Source: JABDGM01 sp963738665 (lineage in GTDB: Bacteria; Planctomycetota; Planctomycetia; Pirellulales; Lacipirellulaceae). Taken from it: 64,000 nt of DNA. Both the position numbers and the translations under genes were made by a program. The notes beneath the pieces are model-generated. The model was not told the origin of the DNA. It searched no databases and saw nothing but the letters and a program-made list of their open reading frames with translations. This document shows positions 44,355 to 53,371 of this stretch, in pieces; position 1 is the stretch's first letter; the number at the start of each line of letters is the position of its first letter. Where the stretch lies: the NCBI GenBank assembly GCA_963738665.1, contig CAVTXL010000002.1:1103897-1167896 (forward strand), read 5' to 3'.

Positions 44355-46534
44355 CAGCTTCGCCGCAACGGCCGCAAGCTGACCTTTACGTACGACCGGC
44401 TGAATCGCCAGACGGCCGAGAAGTGGTTTGCGGACGAGGCGGACGCGACGGCGGACAACACGATTTCGTTCGGGTACGACCTGGCCGGGCGGCTGTGGGT
44501 CGCGGCCGACTCGAATTCTTATCACACGATCGGCCGCGACAATCTGGACCGCGTCACCTACGAGTACGAGACGATCGCGGGGATGCCGATCGAGGCCACG
44601 TTCACGAGCCAGTTCGACAAGAACGGCAATCGCCGGGAACTGGCAACCAGCCTGTACAACGGCGACGACGAGTCGACGACGAACGATTTCAAGAACACGT
44701 ACACGTACGACGCCTTGAACCGGCTCTCGGACATCGTGCAGCAGGCCGTGGGCGGGTACGGGGCGAACAGCGTGGCCGCGAAGCACGTCCATTTCGCCTA
44801 CGACCTGGCCAGCCAGCTCGATTCGATCACGCGGTACGCGTCGACGGGGACGACCGGCGCGGTGGCGTATTCGGATTACACGTTCGACGCGGCTGGGCGG
44901 GTGACGCAGATCGACCATCACCAGGGGTCGTCGGGCAGCGGGGACCGGATTGACGGGTACGATCTGGTGTGGAACTCGCGGAATCTGTTGGAGCAGTTCA
45001 ATTTCATTCCCACCGCGTATGCGGGCGAGTCGGCCACGTATGCGTATGATCCGCGCGGGCAGCTTGTCGGCGCCACGTACTCCCGCAGACCGATGAAGCG
45101 TACGACTTCGACGCCAATGGCAATCGGGAGGCGGTCACCAATGACGGCAATCCCAGCGGCGTGACGTATGAGACCGGGGATGACAACCGGCTGACGACCG
45201 ACGGCGCGTACGCGTATCAATATGATGCTGAGGGTAATCGCACCAGGCGGTATGTCGATGAGGACGAGAGCGGCGACTACAGCGCGGGTGATACGGACGT
45301 CACCGAATACGCCTGGGACCACCGCAACCGCTTGACGACCGTCACGCACTACGCGTCGTTCGGCGACGACTCGGATTTGGTCGTCCACTACACGTACGAT
45401 GCCTTCAATCAGCTCATTTCCAGAAGTGTGGACACGGACGGCGACACGGGCTCGGCCCTGACGGTCGATTCGTTCTACTTCTGGGAGAACGGCCAGATTG
45501 TCCTTGAGTTCGACGACGACCTGGCTTACGAGCACGGGACGCTGAACATGAGCGACCTGGGGCACCGCTACCTGTGGGGCCCGGCGGTGGATGAGCTGCT
45601 GGCCGACGAGAATGCGAGCACGAATGTGATCACCTGGCCGCTGCCGGATCATCTTGGTACGATTCGCGATTGGGTCAACAATTCAGGCACGAACCTCGAC
45701 CACGTCGAATACGACACATCCGGCCGCCGCATCGACACGGCGGCGATTGATGAAGTGTTCGGCCGAGCGGGTCTCTTCCACGACAAGTACACCGGAAATG
45801 ACTACGCCCGCAATCGCTGGCTCGACCCAGAGACCGGTCGCTGGCTAAGCCAAGACCCGATCGGCTTCAACGGCGGCAGCTTCAGCCTATACGTTTACGC
45901 TGGAAATGCGACGACTGTGGCGACGGACCCAAGCGGATTGGAGGAAGTCGACTATCGCTATCTACCCCAGCCTGACCGAGGTAGGTGGACGGGCAAAGCT
46001 GGAGATTCAACATTTATTTTTAAAGATCCGAACCTGCCGAACATAAAATACAGCAACGGCGTTCCCGATCTATCTGCGTACGTGTACAACAATGGCGGAC
46101 AATGCGGAACCGTTACCATCAAGTTTTCGAGTGACCTGTCAAAAAGCGATGATGCCCGAAGAGCCGCAGATGTAGCCGCGGCAGAAGCAAAAATGAAGCA
46201 GATAAATCCAAACTGGGTCAAACAGAAAGATTATGTTTGGCATCACCAGTATGTGAACCCTGCAACTGGGGAAGGGCAAATGGTGCTGGTAAGGAAAGAG
46301 ATTCACGCAGCTGCGAGTCATGAGGGCGCCTTCTCTTTTTGGGGAAAGTATCTTTTGGCTAAAGAAGGTAAAGATGTTCAAAAGCTAAGCAAATTCCGTA
46401 AAGCTCTCAAAGGCTTGGGTGTAATTGGTAAGATTGCAAAGCATGCAGCGGCACCTCTCACACTTATCTGTGCAGCGAGTACGGCAATTAACGGATACGC
46501 GCAAGGCGAACGAGGATGTCCCTCTCTTAGTTGA
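44355..46534 (+). pseudogene. Rhs module B with WHH-type HNH/EndoVII nuclease tip, frameshifted and IS-interrupted
   Basis: YD repeats read from RRNGRKLTFTYDRLNRQTAE through GRLWVAADSNSYHTIGRDNL, YTYDALNRLSDIVQQAVGGY to YDPRGQLVGATYS. One base is missing near 45083 relative to the parallel copy at 50.8 kb, shifting the frame; it resumes YETGDDNRLTTDGAYAYQYD and runs through the core GRWLSQDPIGFNGGSFSLYV to TDPSGLEE (45941). The tip contains KQKDYVWHHQYVNPATGEGQ and MVLVRKEIHAAASHEGAFSF, the WHH signature (W-H-H, M-x-L-V, I-H, H-x-G) of an HNH/EndoVII nuclease. IS256 insertion at 46512 replaced the natural end: across the element the original reading is YAQGELPGATQAL with stop at 48030-48032. 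No N-terminal half exists. Confidence 0.85.
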
Positions 46535-47998
46535 AATAGGTGGATGACTCCTAGCGGTGATTGTCAGGCGAGTTTGGGTTGTTTGTCAATGATGGTTGGA
46601 GCGTGAAGTCGATCGAGGGCTGCCAGGAGCTGCGGCAGGTATTTGTAGCCCTTGATGCGGTTGAAGCGTCGTTCGGCATCCAATAGTCCGGCCGCACACC
46701 ACCGCTCGCGCATGTCGCCGTCACGCCAACGCTTCACGCGGCGTGTCACACTTTCGGCCACGCTGAACGCACTCTCGATGGGGTTGGTCGTCGAGAGTGT
46801 CTGGCGGAGCAGTTCCGGAACACTCAATCGGACCACGGTCAGCGTTTCATCGAGACCTTCTTCAAGACTGGCGGCCGCGGCCGGGCTGATCTTCCGCAGC
46901 CACTTCACCGTGGCCACCAGCAGCGTACGAGCCTGCGTGGCGTTCGTTTCATGGTAGGCTGCATTCAGCCGCTGGCGCAGTTCTTCATGATGCTGGTCGG
47001 GCAAGTGGGCTTCGACGTTTCGCCGCTTATGCACCTGGCAGCGTTGAATCACGGCGAACTTGCCCCACACGCGGACGACCGCCGCCCGCAGCGCTTTGGC
47101 GCCGTCCAGCACGAACAGCGTCGGCACATCGGTGGGCACGCCACGCTCGCGCAACTCTTCCAACAGGGAAGTGACGACGGTCGCATTCTCCGTCGCTCCT
47201 TGCCGCAGGCCCAAGAGACGTTTCTCTCCCGTGGTCGTAATTCCCAGGGCCACGACCATCATTTCGCCCGCATACGGCTGGGCGTCGATGAAGATCACGG
47301 CGAACCGCTCACCCTCGAAACGCCGCTCGGCCAGCCGCGCCACTTCCTGGGCCGAGGCCCGCACGAAACCGCGGCTGACGCTCGACTTCTTCATGCCAAA
47401 GCCGGCCTGGGCCGCGTGAACCACCCGCTCGTAACGACGCGTCGAAACGCCGTTGACCAGGTGCTCCAGGGCTGATTGCGGCATCGCCTCGGGCGACTGC
47501 AAGAGCGTGTAACGCTCCAGCTCCGCTTCGCCACGGCCGTCCGTGTAACGCACCCGCGGCTTCTCGACCGACACCTTCTGGCCGGCGATCGTGATGAAGC
47601 CGCTCTGATGGCCGAAGCGGGTCTGGCTGCGGTCGGGCACACGCTCATGCCGCTGGCCACAACGCTGGGTAACTTCGTCTTCCAGCAGGCACTGGGCCAC
47701 TTTCAGCCCCATCTCCACGGCGAACGATGAGAGCGCCTCGCGAGTCATCTCGACCAGCGCTTCGACATTTAGCGGCAATTGCACTTCGCGGGACGCCGCC
47801 AAGGCCTGCGCTTCGATCCGCCGCGGCCGACCTCCCTTTCTCCGGCCGTCGGAGCTAGTTGACTTGCGAACACGAGACGATTTCGGATAGCTTCGTGACA
47901 TGGTGGTGAACTCCTTCTGTGAGTGAAAATGACATTCCCGGAATGTAACCTCCGGGTGAAGGAGTCACCACCTTTTCAACTAAACTCGGGACATCCTC
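46512..47998 (-). mobile_element. IS256-family insertion sequence, complete, with 8-bp target duplication
   Basis: The 1487-bp element encodes one transposase. Terminal inverted repeats at 46512-46555 and 47955-47998 share GAGGATGTCCC, then TTAGTTGAAA, AGGTGG and TGACTCCT in order with small gaps. The flanks carry a perfect 8-bp direct repeat AGGCGAAC (46504-46511 and 47999-48006), the size expected of IS256 elements. The intact duplication shows a simple, fairly recent insertion. Its target is the last codons of the WHH nuclease gene. Confidence 0.95.
46564..47901 (-). CDS. IS256-family (mutator-type) transposase
   Basis: A 445-residue DDE transposase with AAGGAG 8 nt before the ATG. The DDE acids are in FAVIFIDAQPYAGEMMVVAL (Asp), VPTLFVLDGAKALRAAVVRV (Asp) and STTNPIESAFSVAESVTRR (Glu). 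The C2H-like QRCQVHKRRNVEAHLP segment between D2 and E is typical of the family. The N-terminus is basic and the frame is uninterrupted, so the element is probably autonomous and active. Confidence 0.97.
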   Translation of the reverse strand: MSRSYPKSSRVRKSTSSDGRRKGGRPRRIEAQALAASREVQLPLNVEALVEMTREALSSFAVEMGLKVAQCLLEDEVTQRCGQRHERVPDRSQTRFGHQSGFITIAGQKVSVEKPRVRYTDGRGEAELERYTLLQSPEAMPQSALEHLVNGVSTRRYERVVHAAQAGFGMKKSSVSRGFVRASAQEVARLAERRFEGERFAVIFIDAQPYAGEMMVVALGITTTGEKRLLGLRQGATENATVVTSLLEELRERGVPTDVPTLFVLDGAKALRAAVVRVWGKFAVIQRCQVHKRRNVEAHLPDQHHEELRQRLNAAYHETNATQARTLLVATVKWLRKISPAAAASLEEGLDETLTVVRLSVPELLRQTLSTTNPIESAFSVAESVTRRVKRWRDGDMRERWCAAGLLDAERRFNRIKGYKYLPQLLAALDRLHAPTIIDKQPKLA

Positions 47999-48032
47999 AG
48001 GCGAACTTCCGGGGGCGACACAAGCGCTCTGA

Positions 48033-48430
48033 CGCGACTTGGTCTTTGCAGATGAAGTTGAAACCTATGTCTTTCCGATTGTCCGCGCCCGGCGATGCCA
48101 TCGGTAATAGTTTACGGCTAAACGAACAGGGAAATCGCGACCGGGCGCAAGGCCGTTTCGAAGGTCTACCTGGCTATGAAAAGTAATGTTAATCCGCGTG
48201 AGCGACGGTATTGGCGCGGTAATATTGTCGTACAACGTTTAACCGAAAAGGACTTGTTTTAGACGGACTAAATATGTGACCGACAATTGTAGATCGTATT
48301 ATGACGTAATTGCAAATTTCTCGTTGATTTGATCGATGTTGCATAGGATCTATTCATAGGATGGGTGCGGATAGATCAGCTCGCTAAGTCTTTTTGGCGG
48401 AACCTTTGAAGTCGAATCGTAAGTAGATTT
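48033..48430. other. AT-rich spacer after the IS element
   Basis: 398 bp between the reconstructed end of the WHH toxin gene and the SUKH-ankyrin gene. An ATG at 48051 opens a 45-codon frame (MKLKPMSFRLSAPGDAIGNS) that is too short and featureless to call. The second half is markedly AT-rich (GTACAACGTTTAACCG, TATTATGACGTAATTGC) and likely contains the promoter of the immunity gene. Confidence 0.4.
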
Positions 48431-49468
48431 ATGGTAAAACCTGTCTTGCAAGATTCACACGATCCGTTGATAGATGTTGACTTGGCACGATTCGAGCGAA
48501 GTATCGGTGCGCGACTTCCAGAGCAGTATCGTGCGTTTCTGCTCGAAACAAATGGCGGCTGGTTTCCGCATCAAGTCGTTTTTGTTTCACCCGGTGTGGA
48601 TTTTCGCACAGATTGTCTAGCAGTAGCAGAATTATATGGGTTGTCAAAAGACGCCGACTCGCTAGATGACCTCTCGGGGACGTATCGCGTAGTGCATCAG
48701 CAATTGCCAGAGGGATTTATACCCATTGCCAACGATGGAGTTGGGAATCAAATCTGTATTGTTGCGTCAGACCGTGACTTTGGAGCGATTTGGCTATGGG
48801 ATCATGAATCTGGTTTCAGCAATCAGTGGCCACCAACAAACTCAAGAAGAATTGCTGAAACGTTCGATAAATTCTTCGACAATCTCCGTTTCTACCCCAG
48901 CCACCAGTGGGAAGAATCAAGTCCCGCGTTTCTTGCAGCGGAACAGGGCGATGTGGAAACTCTCGAACGACTGCTGAATCGTGGTCTCGCCCTCGAAGCG
49001 CAAAATGAACGCGACCAAACTCTACTGATTTGCGCTTCTCGCAACTGCCAATCGCATTTAGTCGCAATGCTAGTTCAGCGCGGAGCGGACATCGCCGCAC
49101 GTGATATGTTTGGACGTACAGCATTGCATTATGCGTCTCTGGAAAGTGTCAAATTGCTAGTTGCGGGAGGCGCAGATTTGGAGGCGAAGGACGAAGATGG
49201 GAATACGCCGTTGTTGATAGATGTGCCGCATCGCATGAGAGAGGCGCTCTACTTGATACAAGTGGGTGCCGACCCAAATGCAATTAACAATCTTGGATAT
49301 CGTCCTCTTTCAAATTGTAATGGTTGGGGAACGGAGAAACTTCGTACCGCACTTATTCGCGCTGGTGCAGATGAGTCGCTTGCCGAACACAACGCTCCAG
49401 ATGTCGAACTTCGATTGCTTCCGGGCCAAGCGTTCGAGGATGAAGACGGATCTGTTGATTTAACATAA
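48431..49468 (+). CDS. SUKH (SMI1/KNR4) - ankyrin-repeat fusion, candidate immunity protein
   Basis: A 345-residue cytosolic protein. Residues 1-155 are a SUKH domain: LARFERSIGARLPEQYRAFL, LETNGGWFPHQ, FIPIANDGVGNQICIVASDR and the W-L-W-DHE segment (DFGAIWLWDHESGFSNQW), the classic SMI1/KNR4 pattern. Residues 165-320 hold four or five ankyrin repeats, e.g. LAAEQGDVETLERLLNRGLA, GADIAARDMFGRTALHYASL and GGADLEAKDEDGNTPLLIDV. SUKH proteins neutralise HNH/EndoVII nuclease tips, so the WHH tip of module B, separated from it now only by the IS element, is the obvious partner. Low GC content. Confidence 0.88.
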   Translation: MVKPVLQDSHDPLIDVDLARFERSIGARLPEQYRAFLLETNGGWFPHQVVFVSPGVDFRTDCLAVAELYGLSKDADSLDDLSGTYRVVHQQLPEGFIPIANDGVGNQICIVASDRDFGAIWLWDHESGFSNQWPPTNSRRIAETFDKFFDNLRFYPSHQWEESSPAFLAAEQGDVETLERLLNRGLALEAQNERDQTLLICASRNCQSHLVAMLVQRGADIAARDMFGRTALHYASLESVKLLVAGGADLEAKDEDGNTPLLIDVPHRMREALYLIQVGADPNAINNLGYRPLSNCNGWGTEKLRTALIRAGADESLAEHNAPDVELRLLPGQAFEDEDGSVDLT

Positions 49469-49483
49469 GTGTGTAAAGTCTCA

Positions 49484-50473
49484 ATGAGATCCGGTAGCGG
49501 CGACGACAATCAAATCACGGCCGATGGGACTTACACGTACGATTACGACGATGAAGGCAATATCACCAAGTGAACGAAGACAAGCGACTCCTCGTACACC
49601 GAATACGCCTGGGATCATCGCAATCGGCTGGTGAAGGCGACCAACAAGAACAGCTCGAATGTCGAGCAGTCGCGGGTGGAATACACGTACGACGCGAACG
49701 ACGACCTCATCACGCGGAAGGTGTTTTACAGCGGGAGTGGGACGCCGACCGAGTCGCAGATTTTCGTTTATGAAAACGGGTAGATGGTCTTGCAGTTCGA
49801 CAAAGGCCCGTACGACGTTACCGAAAACCTGGTGATCTCTAACCTCACTCATCGGTACTTATGGGGTCCGGCAGTCGATCAACTCTTGGCCGATGAAACG
49901 GTCTACTGGACGCCGCCGGTTATCGAAGAAGAAGTGGAAGTGGCGCCGGGCTACTTCACCACCTCGGCCCTGGATTGGGCGCTCGGCGATCACCAGGGCA
50001 CGATTCATGACTGGGTGAATAACTCTGCAGCGCTGGTCGACCACGCCATCTTCGACGCCTACGGCCGGCAGATCGATTCGCAGGTGAAGCCGTTCAACTT
50101 CCAGGGCACCTACCGGGATTCGTTCACCGGCTTAGAGCGCCACGACAAGCGCTGGTACAACCCGGAAATCGGCCGCTGGATGAGCCGCGATTGGATTCCG
50201 GATGATTATAGTAATATGTACCGGGGGATGGGGAACGCAGTGTCGGTGTATACGGACCCAAGCGGGCTGGAGTGGTACTACCCTTGGACTTGGTTCAACG
50301 GTTGGTATAGTAAAGAAAAAGGGGACAAAGAGTGGAATAAAGGAGAGAACGAAGAACGCGCGGTTGTTCAAAAGCTTAACAAGATTCTTGGAACAAGTTG
50401 CACGAGTATGAGCGGCTTTACGCCAGCAGAGCGGGGTCAAATTGCGGGAGCCCGGGGGACAGCCACGTTTTAA
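49484..50473 (+). pseudogene. Rhs module C with two nonsense codons and truncated tip
   Basis: Reads GDDNQITADGTYTYDYDDEG then NITK, TGA (49571), TKTSDSSYTEYAWDHRNRLV, ITRKVFYSGSGTPTESQIFV, YENG, TAG (49781), MVLQFDKGPYDVTENLVISN and the core FTGLERHDKRWYNPEIGRWM ending TDPSGLEWYYP. Comparison with other Rhs copies suggests the stops replace Arg (CGA) and Gln (CAG, as in ENGQIVL), both C-to-T changes. The tip (WTWFNGWYSKEKGDKEWNKG, NKILGTSCTSMSGFTPAERG) is cut off by the REP-like repeat, whose sequence supplies the last residues GTATF. Not functional. Confidence 0.88.
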
Positions 50474-50599
50474 CGAAAACGGCTGGAATTTGCGGTCCAT
50501 TTTTTCTCGCGACCCGCTTGACACGCTATAGAACGCGTGTGCACTACCGGCATCGCGCCCGTTTTGGGCCAGCAGCGACTATTCGTTTGATTACGCCGG
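50454..50599 (+). repeat. 146-bp REP-like repeat, copy 2
   Basis: Matches 44044-44189. It is the junction between the truncated tip of module C and the broken 5' end of module D: the left end supplies the last codons of C, and the right end (TTCGTTTGATTACGCCGG) is already the YSFDYAG YD repeat of D. The internal CGTTTT-AACG-AAAACG hairpin is conserved. Confidence 0.9.
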
Positions 50600-50603
50600 C
50601 AGA

Positions 50604-52460
50604 GTGAGCGAGATCGATCAGCGTGTGGGCAGCACACCGGGCAGCGGGACGCAGATTGATGGCTTCGGCTACACGTGGAACTCCCGCAATCTGCTCACGG
50701 CGATGGATTTCCTGCCGGACGGGACGGGCGGCCTGCCCGACTACAGTGCTGAGGACGTGACGTACGCCTACGACCCGCGCGGGCAGCTTGTCGGCGCCAC
50801 GTACTCCGCGCAGACCGATGAAGCGTACGACTTCGACGCCAATGGCAATCGGGAGGCGGTCACCAATGACGGCAATCCCAGCGGCGTGACGTATGAGACC
50901 GGGGATGACAACCGGCTGACGACCGACGGCGCGTACGCGTATCAATATGATGCGGAGGGTAATCGCACCAGGCGGTATGTCGATGAGGACGAGAGCGGCG
51001 ACTACAGCGCGGGTGATACGGACGTCACCGAATACGCCTGGGACCACCGCAACCGGCTGACGACGGTCACGCACTACGCGTCGTTCGGCGACGACTCGGA
51101 TTTGGTCGTCCACTACACGTACGACGCCTTCAACCAGCTCATCAGCCGAAGCGTGGACACGGACGGGGAGACGGGCAGCGCGTACACGGTCGATTCGTTC
51201 TACTACTGGGAGAACGGCCAGATCGTCTTGGAGTTCGATGACGACCTGGCCTACGAGCACGGCACGCTGAACATGAGCGACCTGGGCCACCGCTACTTGT
51301 GGGGCCCGGCGGTGGACGAGCTGCTGGCCGACGAGAATGCGACCACGAATGTCATCACCTGGCCGCTGCCGGATCACCTGGGGACGATTCGGGACTGGGT
51401 CAACAATTCAGGCACGAACCTCGACCACGTCGAATACGACACGTCCGGCCGCCGCATCGACACGGCGGCGATTGATGAAGTGTTCGGCCGAGCGGGTCTC
51501 TTCCACGACAAGTACACCGGAAATGACTACGCCCGCAATCGCTGGCTCGACCCGGACACCGGTCGCTGGCTAAGCCAAGACCCCATCGGCTTCCACGGCG
51601 GCAGCTTCAGTTTGTACGTATACGCAGGCAACGCGGCGACGGTGGCGACGGACCCAAGCGGGTTGCGGGAATGGCTGTTCCCATGGGAGGGCGGGTGGAC
51701 GTGGGGTGGTACGTTGGACTTGTGGTTGCACACGACACCAGCCGGACATCTTCGCGGCATGTATACTACGGACACGGAGGAAAACAAAAATTCGGCCGCT
51801 GCTCGAAAAGGTGCTGGAGAATCCTATACGTGCAACGCACGGGCGGCACACGAGGCACTCAATGGAGTTGGAAGTGCTGCGCCGGGCGCGGGTGCGCTTG
51901 CACATGGCGTTGAGCAAACGCTCACGATCCTTGAAGGAAAAGAGCATGACCAGATAATGGCGGGTGGGCAACCGCTTCCGCCGAACCCGCTGTTGCCACC
52001 ACAATTACAGCCGAATCCGGGAAATCCGGCCGGACCGCCCATCGCTGGCAATCCAGGTTTGCCACAACTGGGCCCCGGAGGTCCCGCGCCGCCGCCGGCC
52101 GGTCCAGCGCAACCGCCAAATCCCGGGATTGTCGGGATTGGCCAGTGGGGGCCGGGATTAATCGGCGTAGCGGCAATAATTGAGCGGTTAATTCAACAAC
52201 AAACCCATCAGCACCACATCTTTCCGCAGGAGTTCCGACATGATTTTGAGGACTGTCTGGGAATTCCTATTGACGACTTTACAATTCCTTTACCCGCATG
52301 GAAGCATTGGGATATTCACCCCGCGTGGAACGACGATTGGGACCTCTGGCTTGCCGAACATCCGAATGCAACCGCTTGGGACGCAGCCGAATATGCGGCA
52401 GAATTGATTTACGAATATGGATTGGAAGAATATGTACCCAAAGCGCCGTTTGGTGAGTGA
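50604..52460 (+). CDS. Rhs module D with HHIFP-motif (AHH/DUF2380-like) toxin tip
   Basis: A 618-codon uninterrupted Rhs C-terminal module. The frame is open back to about 50575 (YSFDYAGRVSEIDQ), so the GTG at 50604 is only nominal and the N-terminal half is absent. YD repeats: YAYDPRGQLVGATYSAQTDE, YAWDHRNRLTTVTHYASFGD; core GRWLSQDPIGFHGGSFSLYV ending TDPSGLREW (51666). The tip has 264 residues: a first part with EGGWTWGGTLDLWLHTTPAG, a Pro/Gly/Asn-rich linker (about 51970-52130), then THQHHIFPQEFRHDFEDCLG and IPIDDFTIPLPAWKHWDIHP, W-N-D-D-W, consistent with an HNH/EndoVII-type metal-binding nuclease tip. Followed 29 bp later by a probable immunity gene. Segment 50778-51672 is near-identical to module B. 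Confidence 0.82.
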   Translation: MSEIDQRVGSTPGSGTQIDGFGYTWNSRNLLTAMDFLPDGTGGLPDYSAEDVTYAYDPRGQLVGATYSAQTDEAYDFDANGNREAVTNDGNPSGVTYETGDDNRLTTDGAYAYQYDAEGNRTRRYVDEDESGDYSAGDTDVTEYAWDHRNRLTTVTHYASFGDDSDLVVHYTYDAFNQLISRSVDTDGETGSAYTVDSFYYWENGQIVLEFDDDLAYEHGTLNMSDLGHRYLWGPAVDELLADENATTNVITWPLPDHLGTIRDWVNNSGTNLDHVEYDTSGRRIDTAAIDEVFGRAGLFHDKYTGNDYARNRWLDPDTGRWLSQDPIGFHGGSFSLYVYAGNAATVATDPSGLREWLFPWEGGWTWGGTLDLWLHTTPAGHLRGMYTTDTEENKNSAAARKGAGESYTCNARAAHEALNGVGSAAPGAGALAHGVEQTLTILEGKEHDQIMAGGQPLPPNPLLPPQLQPNPGNPAGPPIAGNPGLPQLGPGGPAPPPAGPAQPPNPGIVGIGQWGPGLIGVAAIIERLIQQQTHQHHIFPQEFRHDFEDCLGIPIDDFTIPLPAWKHWDIHPAWNDDWDLWLAEHPNATAWDAAEYAAELIYEYGLEEYVPKAPFGE

Positions 52461-52489
52461 CTCCGTTATGCAAGTTAGGAGACGTGACA

Positions 52490-52902
52490 ATGGCTGCTGA
52501 TCGATTGGTTCCAATGTCGTTCGAAGAAGATGATGAGGAGTTTCTTTCACCTCAAGAAACTATTCGACGCCTTCGCAACGAATTTAAAACTGTCGAAATC
52601 GACAAGCAAACGGCCCGAAAAATGGTGGAGGAACGGATTAAGGACATTCGTCGTCAAATGGATGCGGGCACGATCCTTGGCTTGAGAATGAGGCACGGCT
52701 GGAGCGACTCTGTTCGGATATTGATGAAGCATACTTCGTCGTTTTTACGGATGACCCAAACACAAGAACAGCATATCTCTCGACTGTAGTGATGCCAAGC
52801 GAACCATTGTTTTTCGGATATGAGTCAAGCGAACATCAGTTGCAATCGCGCCCGTTATTAAAACGAGCCGCTGCGGCTCTTGGCTACGATATTGAGAAGT
52901 AG
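52490..52902 (+). CDS. Candidate immunity protein for Rhs module D, one frameshift
   Basis: AGGAG lies 8 nt before the ATG. The protein starts MAADRLVPMSFEEDDEEFLS and continues PQETIRRLRNEFKTVEIDKQ and KMVEERIKDIRRQMDAGTI; a slip near 52675 moves the reading to WLENEARLERLCSDIDEAYF then VVFTDDPNTRTAYLSTVVMP and RPLLKRAAAALGYDIEK with a stop at 52900-52902. About 137 residues, acidic, cytosolic, no signal. Position directly after the toxin tip, size and acidity suit an immunity protein. I do not recognise the family. Confidence 0.65.
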
Positions 52903-53192
52903 ATATGCGTGAGCGTCTGGCTAATAGCTCAGTGAATTGTCAGCGTCGTTGAACCGGTTCATCGATTTCCATGTGCCACGCTTGGGCGGTAGAACTGAAG
53001 GCATTTTGATGAAGGGTTGGGGTGCCCGCGAACGGAAACCGCGTCATATCATGCCCTGACGGGATCGTTCTTTGACAATTTAAGTCTGCTGCGCGTCGAG
53101 CGGCCCTCTTTGCGCAGCGTGGTGTGCGCCGCAGGTAATCCACATTTGCGCAGATGAAGTGAAGTTATCATTTGCGCGAATCCGTGAACATC

Positions 53193-53371
53193 TTCGCCTA
53201 CGACCTGGCGGGGCAGCTCGATTCGATCACGCGGTATGCCTCGACGGGGACGACCGGCGCGGTGGCGTATTCGGATTACACGTTCGACGCGGCTGGGCGG
53301 GTGACGCAGATCGACCATCACCAGGGGTCGTCGGGCAGCGGGGACCGGATTGACGGGTATGATCTGGTGTG
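53193..53371 (+). pseudogene. Rhs fragment E, duplicate of 44793-44971
   Basis: 179 bp nearly identical to part of module B, reading FAYDLAGQLDSITRYASTGT then TGAVAYSDYTFDAAGRVTQI and DHHQGSSGSGDRIDGYDLVW. Both ends are abrupt: upstream is unrelated sequence with the 37-bp repeat (53073-53109), downstream non-coding DNA. No start or tip. It marks the right end of the Rhs island. Confidence 0.9.

Noticed and set aside
41272..53371. A prophage or integrative conjugative element around the Rhs island
   Set aside because: No integrase, phage structural, conjugation or attachment-site sequence was seen; only IS256 and a transposase remnant are present.
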